From the NCBI GenBank assembly GCA_964655475.1, contig CAZZMO010000002.1, positions 1 through 64,000 on the forward strand: a DNA stretch of 64,000 nt, given 5' to 3'. Both the position numbers and the translations under genes were made by a program. The notes under the pieces were generated by a model, which was not told the origin of the DNA, searched no databases, and was given only the letters and a program-made list of their open reading frames with translations. The stretch comes from VGMA01 sp964655475 (GTDB taxonomy: Bacteria; Chlamydiota; Chlamydiia; Chlamydiales; VGMA01). How positions within the stretch are numbered: position 1 is the first letter of the stretch; every line of letters begins with the position of its first letter. Shown piece by piece: positions 59,152-64,000 of this stretch.

Positions 59152-59961
59152 ATGGCTGTAAGACATATTTATGTAAATGCCCCTGTTGTTGATATGAGGG
59201 AAGATCCTTCTCATGAATCTAGAATAGCTTCACAGGCATTGTTTGGCGAGGACGTAATGATTGTACAGGAGGAAGGGGATTGGCTTTTGATCGAGACTCC
59301 TGATCAATATCGAGGATGGATTCAAAGAGGAAATCTCGATGAGTTAGATCAGGTATATCAAACAGATTTGGTGATCACCAGAATAAGAGCCAACATATAT
59401 GGTGTTGCTGATACTGAGTATGGACCACTGATGACTCTCACCTTTGGCGCAAGGTTAAAAGTCATTCGAAATGACGATGTGCGCTGGATTCATATTGAAC
59501 TTCCATGTGGAAAGAGCTGTTATGTTCAGCGAGGAGACACACTCGATCCCCCTTGTCTACTTTATAAATCTGAACTTCCAGAATTGGCTAAAAGATTTAT
59601 AAATATTATGTATGTTTGGGGAGGCAGATCTTCAGAAGGATACGACTGCTCAGGTTTTATGCAGATGCTCTATAAATGGATTCTCATTAATTTGCCGAGA
59701 GATTCCAAGCAGCAAGTATTAGATGCCCGATTTCAGGAGGTTGAGGTGGATGATGCTGAACCCGGTGATCTACTATTTTTTGGGAAGTCTAAAGAAAGAG
59801 TGTCACATGTCGGAATGTACACTGGAAATAGAGAGTTCATTCATTCAACAGTGGCTGAAGGGAAGCCTTGGATCCATATCAGCCTACTGACAGATCAACT
59901 CTGGAGCGGTACAGAGGAGAGTCACTTTCCTTATAGAACCGCGCGTCAGCTTAAAACCTAG
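59152..59961 (+). CDS. NlpC/P60 endopeptidase with SH3b domains
   Basis: 269 residues. Two SH3b domains (about residues 5-60 and 75-128, e.g. 'RIASQALFGEDVMIVQEEGDWLLI') are followed by an NlpC/P60 domain with the triad C166 ('GYDCSGFMQ'), H219 ('VSHVGMYTG') and H231. Architecture matches DL-endopeptidases such as dipeptidyl-peptidase VI, which split gamma-D-Glu-diaminopimelate. No signal peptide, so it may act on imported muropeptides in the cytosol, as in peptidoglycan recycling. Confidence 0.93.
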   Translation: MAVRHIYVNAPVVDMREDPSHESRIASQALFGEDVMIVQEEGDWLLIETPDQYRGWIQRGNLDELDQVYQTDLVITRIRANIYGVADTEYGPLMTLTFGARLKVIRNDDVRWIHIELPCGKSCYVQRGDTLDPPCLLYKSELPELAKRFINIMYVWGGRSSEGYDCSGFMQMLYKWILINLPRDSKQQVLDARFQEVEVDDAEPGDLLFFGKSKERVSHVGMYTGNREFIHSTVAEGKPWIHISLLTDQLWSGTEESHFPYRTARQLKT

Positions 59962-60212
59962 CTTAAGATTTTTCTGAAACGGGGTTGAAGGCGTCCTTGG
60001 ATGACTATCTCTTCGAGAAACATGCTGACAGGCCTTGCCCAAACGTCATATTCCCCATAGAGAGCTTGGTAGATAACAAGCTCTTCTAAAGTTTCTGAAT
60101 GACGCGCTACATGAAGCACTTTATAGGGAAGCCCTTTGTAATGCTCATAGAGATCTCCTGGAACTAATGATTTTGCTTCAGAAGAAAAAGGGGCAAGAGT
60201 AGTATCAGCCAT
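59958..60212 (-). CDS. DUF1653 protein
   Basis: 84 residues. 'PGDLYEHYKGLPYKVLHVARHSETLEELVIYQALYG' followed by 'VWARPVSMFLEEI' is the full DUF1653 pattern (YHYKGxxYxV...VVYxxLY...WVRPxxMF). Function unknown. Convergent with the NlpC/P60 gene, overlapping by 4 bp. Confidence 0.92.
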   Translation of the reverse strand: MADTTLAPFSSEAKSLVPGDLYEHYKGLPYKVLHVARHSETLEELVIYQALYGEYDVWARPVSMFLEEIVIQGRLQPRFRKILS

Positions 60213-60259
60213 AACGTTACACCATAAATTTTCCTATTGTTATAGCAAAGAGATGAAAG

Positions 60260-60964
60260 ATGATCAAGATCATATACGACAATTGTAGAGCTTTAGAAGG
60301 ATTTCAAGAAGGCTGGGGATTTTCATCCCTCATTGATTTGGGAAATCGGAAAATACTATTCGATACGGGGGCAAGTGAAGAGGCCTTTTTTTCAAATGTT
60401 GAGAGATTATCTATTCGTTATGAGGAAATTACAGATGTCGTGTTTTCTCATAAACATGATGATCATGTGACTGGTTTTTCGAATATCTTGGAGAAAATGA
60501 GACCAGGCACACACCTCTTCTTACCAAAAGGATTTCCCAAAAAAGTCATCCCTAGGGGAATTGTCGTAGAAAGGTGCGATAGTCTATTCGAAATAGGCTC
60601 AGGCGTTTACACGCTAGTACTCAAAGGGGGCCTTTTCCTTTATGAGCAGGCACTCATCATCGAAACAAAAAAGGGTTTAGCTATCATTACAGGTTGCGCT
60701 CATCCTGGGATTGTTCATTTATTAAAGGAAGTCAAAAAACAATTCTCTCAACCTCTCTATTTAGTTTTGGGAGGATTTCATCTTTTCCGGAAGAATGGAG
60801 CCGAAATTCAGGGGATTGTCGAGGAGTTCCAATCACTAAAGGTAAAGATTGCCGCACCTTGTCATTGCTCAGGGCCGGCGGCCATTCAGGCGTTTAAAAA
60901 GGCATTTTCTGACCATTTTTGTGAAGTGGGAACAGGATCAGTTTTTCAACTGGATGATCTTTAA
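60260..60964 (+). CDS. MBL-fold metallohydrolase (DHPPP/RFA-P synthase-like)
   Basis: 234 residues. 'DVVFSHKHDDHVTGF' is the HxHxDH metal motif; 'GWGFSSLIDLGNRKILFDTGAS' opens the domain. 'ITGCAHPGIVHLL' and C-terminal 'IAAPCHCSGPAAIQAF' are features of the COG1237 group (7,8-dihydropterin-6-methyl phosphate synthase-like). Specific reaction unknown. Confidence 0.9.
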   Translation: MIKIIYDNCRALEGFQEGWGFSSLIDLGNRKILFDTGASEEAFFSNVERLSIRYEEITDVVFSHKHDDHVTGFSNILEKMRPGTHLFLPKGFPKKVIPRGIVVERCDSLFEIGSGVYTLVLKGGLFLYEQALIIETKKGLAIITGCAHPGIVHLLKEVKKQFSQPLYLVLGGFHLFRKNGAEIQGIVEEFQSLKVKIAAPCHCSGPAAIQAFKKAFSDHFCEVGTGSVFQLDDL

Positions 60965-62737
60965 TTACTCAGGATTTTCTGGTAGGAAGCCCCCAATCTG
61001 CATGTTCCAGAGCTTAGCATAGTGGCCATTAGCAGCTAAGAGCTGATTGTGAGAGCCCTCTTCTATGATCGCTCCTTTGTTAAAGACGAGGATCCGATCC
61101 ATACTTGAAAGGGTTGAGAGGCGATGTGCGATGACAATGCTTGTTCGATTTTTCATCAGAAGATCCAAGCTTTCTTGAATATACTGCTCTGTAATTGAGT
61201 CTAATGAGGAGGTGGCTTCATCGAGAATGAGGATGGGAGCTTTTGTCAATATGGCTCTTGCGATCGCAATTCTCTGTTTCTCTCCACCTGATAATTTCGT
61301 ACCTCTCTCTCCTACTTTTGTAGAATAGCCGTTTGGAAGGCGGCTGATAAATTCATGGCAGTGAGCGAGCTTGGCTGCTTTTAAAATTTCATCTTCTGAG
61401 GCTTCTGGATTTCCATAGGCGATGTTTTCTTTTAGTGTGCGGTGGAAGAGGATGGGGTCTTGGGGGATAAGGGCGATTTGTTGTCTTAATGATTCGAGGG
61501 AAACATCAGCAATGTTTTGCCCATCAATTGTGATCTTTCCATTAGCTAAAGGGAAAAATCGTAAAATGAGGCTAACAAAGGTAGATTTGCCAGACCCTGT
61601 ATATCCTACTAGACCAATCTTTTCTCCTCCCTTGATCTTGACTGTTTTGTTCCGAAAGAGCTCTTTTTCTCCGTAGTGGAAAGAGACTTTATCAAAGACA
61701 ATGGAGCCTTGAGAGACGACGAGAGTTTTAGGATTAGGATTGTCTCTTAGATCTTGAGGATCTTCCATTACAGAGTAAGCTTGGCGCAAGATTCCGACGG
61801 ACTGAAAGACAATGGGGAATGCAGCTCCTACGGCCCAAAGGACCATCGAAAATCCCCAGACGCTAGAAAAGACTTGGACCGCTTGCCCTGTAGTGATGTG
61901 TCCATGGAGCCAGAGGTAAATAAAGGTGCCAAACGCTCCTATAATGCCTACAGAAAAATAGACAAAAGAGAGGATACATCTCATTTTTTCTACATAGCAA
62001 TTGGCAATAGCACTTGCCCTCTCTTCATCTTTTTGAAAAGGGTAGACCAGTTTCTGTTCATAGCGAAATCGGTAGAAGAGATTGACCGCAAAATTATTGG
62101 TCAAACTATCAACGATCTTACCTAAAAGAGCGCTACGAGCCTCTCCATGTTTATGTTGGTAGTCTGCAGAATATCTTGCAAAAATCAGGCAGGTGGCTAA
62201 ATGTATTACACTCCATATAAAGAGAATAATGGCAAAAATAGGGCTGACAAACCAAAGAAATACGACCCCTAAAACGCACGTCATGATCATCGGTATGACA
62301 GGCCACCAGAGTTGGTGCAAGATTGCTTCGACGTGGGTCGTCATGTCAGTGATTTTATTTGCGAGTGACCCTGCAAAGCGCTCATTAAAATAACCAGGGG
62401 AGTGGTGTTGAATGTGGTCAAACATCGCCATCCGGAGATTTGCTTGGAGTTTTGGAACCCCTTTGGCCATAAACCATCCCATAATTCTAGAGGCGGTTTC
62501 GACGTAAACAACTAAAGTTAATGCCCATACGATTGGTCCTTTTAAAAGGTCCCAAGCTGCCATCCGGTCTAGTTCATAGCGTGCAAAAATATCGACAATG
62601 ATGTGAAAAATATAAGGCCAGAGATAGGTTTCCACGGGAAGGGAAAGACAGTCTAGAACAAGAACTGTCAAAAATAGCCATTTTTGACGTTTCATGAACT
62701 GCCATACGAAACCCAACACCATTTTATAATCAGACAT
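60965..62737 (-). CDS. ABC transporter, fused permease and ATPase (MsbA/LmrA-like)
   Basis: 590 residues. Six membrane helices (residues 1-310) are followed by a nucleotide-binding domain: 'GLVGYTGSGKSTFV' (Walker A), 'ALIPQDPILF' (Q loop), 'GTKLSGGEKQRIAIARAI' (signature), 'PILILDEATSSLDS' (Walker B and D loop) and 'VIAHRLSTL' (H loop). A half-transporter that must dimerise; exports lipid, drug or peptide. It starts 40 bp past the terminator of the upstream gene. Confidence 0.93.
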   Translation of the reverse strand: MSDYKMVLGFVWQFMKRQKWLFLTVLVLDCLSLPVETYLWPYIFHIIVDIFARYELDRMAAWDLLKGPIVWALTLVVYVETASRIMGWFMAKGVPKLQANLRMAMFDHIQHHSPGYFNERFAGSLANKITDMTTHVEAILHQLWWPVIPMIMTCVLGVVFLWFVSPIFAIILFIWSVIHLATCLIFARYSADYQHKHGEARSALLGKIVDSLTNNFAVNLFYRFRYEQKLVYPFQKDEERASAIANCYVEKMRCILSFVYFSVGIIGAFGTFIYLWLHGHITTGQAVQVFSSVWGFSMVLWAVGAAFPIVFQSVGILRQAYSVMEDPQDLRDNPNPKTLVVSQGSIVFDKVSFHYGEKELFRNKTVKIKGGEKIGLVGYTGSGKSTFVSLILRFFPLANGKITIDGQNIADVSLESLRQQIALIPQDPILFHRTLKENIAYGNPEASEDEILKAAKLAHCHEFISRLPNGYSTKVGERGTKLSGGEKQRIAIARAILTKAPILILDEATSSLDSITEQYIQESLDLLMKNRTSIVIAHRLSTLSSMDRILVFNKGAIIEEGSHNQLLAANGHYAKLWNMQIGGFLPENPE

Positions 62738-62775
62738 CTTGAGGTCTCTATCTCATTCTAAACGGATACTAACAC

Positions 62776-62803
62776 AAACCCCTTTCATGAGAGAAGGGGT
62801 TTT
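62776..62803. terminator. Terminator between the 62821 gene and the ABC transporter
   Basis: AAACCCCTT and AAGGGGTTT form a nine-bp stem around a short loop, with T runs on the plus side and A/T-rich flank on the other. It follows the stop of the 62821 gene (minus strand) by about 17 bp. Confidence 0.65.
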
Positions 62804-62820
62804 CTAGAAAAATCCAAAGG

Positions 62821-63309
62821 TTACACGATTCGATTTGCTTCAGCGCCAAATAGAATAAAGGGGGTGCTATCATCAATGGAGAGTTGAATGCTTGCCATTC
62901 CTGTAATGAAGTCAAAAAAGGGAGTCCATGTTTCTAAGTCAGAGCTCAAGTCGATTCCAGTTTTTGAAAAACGGGCATAGAAGGTCTGCTGCACTTCAAC
63001 AGAGCCAAAATCTGCTTGTTCACCAATCAGAGTGATGAGGTTTCCTGTGAGAAAGAATCGGAGGGGGAGGATTGTCCCTTCACTAAATACAATCACTCCA
63101 TTTGTCATCGTGCCACTGATCATTTGCGCCATATCTTCTAGTCGAACAGTCGATACATCGATGAGGTTATACTCTTCCTCTTCTCCATCTCCAATTGTAG
63201 CGGTAGTAGAAGAGATGGAAGAGATTTCGTCAGCGTCTCCCGCGTCATCTGCAAAAGCAAAAAGTGTGAGTGAAGTAGCAAGGATTGTAAGTTGAGCGAA
63301 TAACTTCAT
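62821..63309 (-). CDS. Exported protein, paralogue of the 29365 product
   Basis: 162 residues. Signal peptide 'LFAQLTILATSLTLFAFA', then an acidic, Ser-rich linker and a strand-rich domain homologous to the 29365 protein ('GTILPLRFFLTGN', 'SSDLETWTPFFDFITG'). In contrast to that gene no BlaI-type palindrome lies upstream, so regulation differs. Function unknown. Confidence 0.8.
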   Translation of the reverse strand: MKLFAQLTILATSLTLFAFADDAGDADEISSISSTTATIGDGEEEEYNLIDVSTVRLEDMAQMISGTMTNGVIVFSEGTILPLRFFLTGNLITLIGEQADFGSVEVQQTFYARFSKTGIDLSSDLETWTPFFDFITGMASIQLSIDDSTPFILFGAEANRIV

Positions 63310-63369
63310 AAAAGACTCCTGTTAGATAGAAGGAACATATTTTCACAAAATCTTTAAAATAGCAACAAC

Positions 63370-63903
63370 TCAGCTACAGATACAATCCACTAAATGGTCA
63401 TTAACAAGTCCCACAGCTTGCATGAAGGAATATATAATCTTAGGACCCACAAAAGTCATCCCCCGCTTTTTGAGATCTTTGGAAAGGAGGGTGCTTTCAT
63501 TTGAGAGGCAAGGGACTTCTTTCATGGTTTTATAGTGGCCACGGATTGGCAGATGATTGACAAAACCCCAAACGTAGTGATCAAAAGAGCCAAATTCTTT
63601 TTGAATCTTAAGAAAGACAAGTGCATTTTGACGAGCAGAAAAGATCTTTCTTTTGTTTTGAATGATGCCACCTAGATGGAGAAGCTCTTCATCGGTCATC
63701 AGCGAAACTTTAAGAGGGTCAAAATTGTGAAAGGCTTTCTTGTACGCTTCCCTTCTTTTCAAAATAAGCTCCCAGCTCAGCCCAGCTTGTGCCCCTTCTA
63801 ATATGAGCATCTCAAAGAGATGGCGATCGTCATGCACTGGTTTGCCCCACTCAAAATCGTGGTAGTCGGCGTAAAAGGGTTTACCCTCTCCGAAGCATCT
63901 CAT
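63370..63903 (-). CDS. tag: DNA-3-methyladenine glycosylase I
   Basis: 177 residues. Removes 3-methyladenine from DNA. 'YADYHDFEWGKPVHDDRHLFEMLILEGAQAGLSW' is the family signature. Zinc ligands fit C3, H15, H170 and C174. The expected N-terminal CxW is slightly changed (RCFG). Its start overlaps the end of the ogt-like gene by 23 bp; the two form an alkylation-repair operon. Confidence 0.94.
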   Translation of the reverse strand: MRCFGEGKPFYADYHDFEWGKPVHDDRHLFEMLILEGAQAGLSWELILKRREAYKKAFHNFDPLKVSLMTDEELLHLGGIIQNKRKIFSARQNALVFLKIQKEFGSFDHYVWGFVNHLPIRGHYKTMKEVPCLSNESTLLSKDLKKRGMTFVGPKIIYSFMQAVGLVNDHLVDCICS

Positions 63904-64000
63904 GATTTAATAACCACTCCTTTCGAAAGATTCCAGCTCCAAATCCCCCCATTGCTCCAGAGGCGTTGATGACTCTATGGCAAGGGACAATGAGTAATAG
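63881..64000 (-). CDS. ogt: Methylated-DNA--cysteine methyltransferase, C-terminal fragment (runs off the window)
   Basis: Only the last 39 codons are in the window. They read 'LLLIVPCHRVINASGAMGGFGAGI' followed by 'FRKEWLLNHEMLRRG', with the active-site Cys in PCHRVI that accepts alkyl groups from O6-alkylguanine. The gene continues beyond 64000. Overlap with tag indicates co-transcription. Confidence 0.9.
   Translation of the reverse strand, partial: LLLIVPCHRVINASGAMGGFGAGIFRKEWLLNHEMLRRG

Noticed and set aside
1..64000. CRISPR arrays, insertion sequences or transposase genes
   Set aside because: No regularly spaced short repeats with unique spacers and no transposase-like ORF were found; the only tandem array is the coding 138-bp repeat.

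Overview
The window is a gene-dense, moderately AT-rich stretch of a bacterial chromosome. The best overall fit is a member of the Chlamydiota outside the genus Chlamydia (Simkania/Parachlamydia-like). This is inferred from several things together: many cysteine-rich proteins, a beta-barrel porin resembling Legionella and chlamydial OMPs, lineage-specific paralogue families, proteins with bilobed hydrophobic (Inc-like) segments, eukaryote-like hydrolases, weak Shine-Dalgarno sites and a tRNA without encoded CCA. No rRNA or core marker gene is present to prove the assignment.

Layout. 1-4.1 kb: a cysteine-rich repeat protein, a tRNA-Met whose 3' end is copied twice downstream (footprint of an integrated islet with small orphan ORFs), and a YVTN beta-propeller with a Cys insert. 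4.1-12.7 kb: an exported Nudix protein, a VOC-like gene split by a frameshift, an inverted pair of about 80% identical 400-residue proteins flanking a membrane-anchored P-loop protein, and orphan genes. 12.7-16.6 kb: PLP enzyme, decayed LRR gene, YqeY, a protein with an NLS-like basic patch, and a secreted D-amino-acid-oxidase-like enzyme. 16.6-25.1 kb: envelope block with two paralogous membrane sulfatase-fold transferases, a 429-residue Cys-repeat protein, an outer-membrane barrel and two glycosyltransferases. 25.1-29.3 kb: SDR, GNAT, cyclase and an AbiEi/AbiEii-type toxin-antitoxin pair with a symmetric four-half-site operator. 29.3-31.3 kb: a BlaI/M56 regulatory unit with two BlaI-type operators. 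31.3-36 kb: TetR-hemerythrin operon, LuxR regulator, exported HAD phosphatase and a duplicated mini-cluster of Cys-rich proteins. 36-46.5 kb: acetyl-CoA synthetase, papain-like effector candidate, exported chloramphenicol-phosphotransferase-like/ABM fusion, PhyH and TauD dioxygenases, AAA ATPase and an acid-ceramidase/NAAA-like amidase. 46.5-50.8 kb: Cys-rich protein, DMT exporter, VanX-like dipeptidase, AAC(6')-like GNAT, aminotransferase and its YheO/DauR-like regulator. 50.8-64 kb: Inc-like triple-repeat protein, large orphan protein, Sua5, pentapeptide protein, PepT, exported AdoMet decarboxylase, APH-like kinase, NlpC/P60, MBL hydrolase, ABC transporter, and a tag/ogt repair pair at the right edge.

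Three themes link the genes. First, about nine enzymes whose relatives are usually cytosolic (Nudix, HAD, AdoMetDC, CPT-like kinase, PhyH, DAAO, VOC, fucosyltransferase-like, VanX) begin with a Sec-type signal peptide, which suggests an exported metabolic-enzyme set. Second, cysteine-rich repeat proteins recur at seven or eight places, yet none I could read begins with a signal peptide. Third, D-amino acid/peptidoglycan handling (PLP desulfhydrase-like, DAAO, VanX, NlpC/P60, DauR-like regulator, BlaI/M56) is over-represented. All functional links are inferences from sequence reading; no searches were run.
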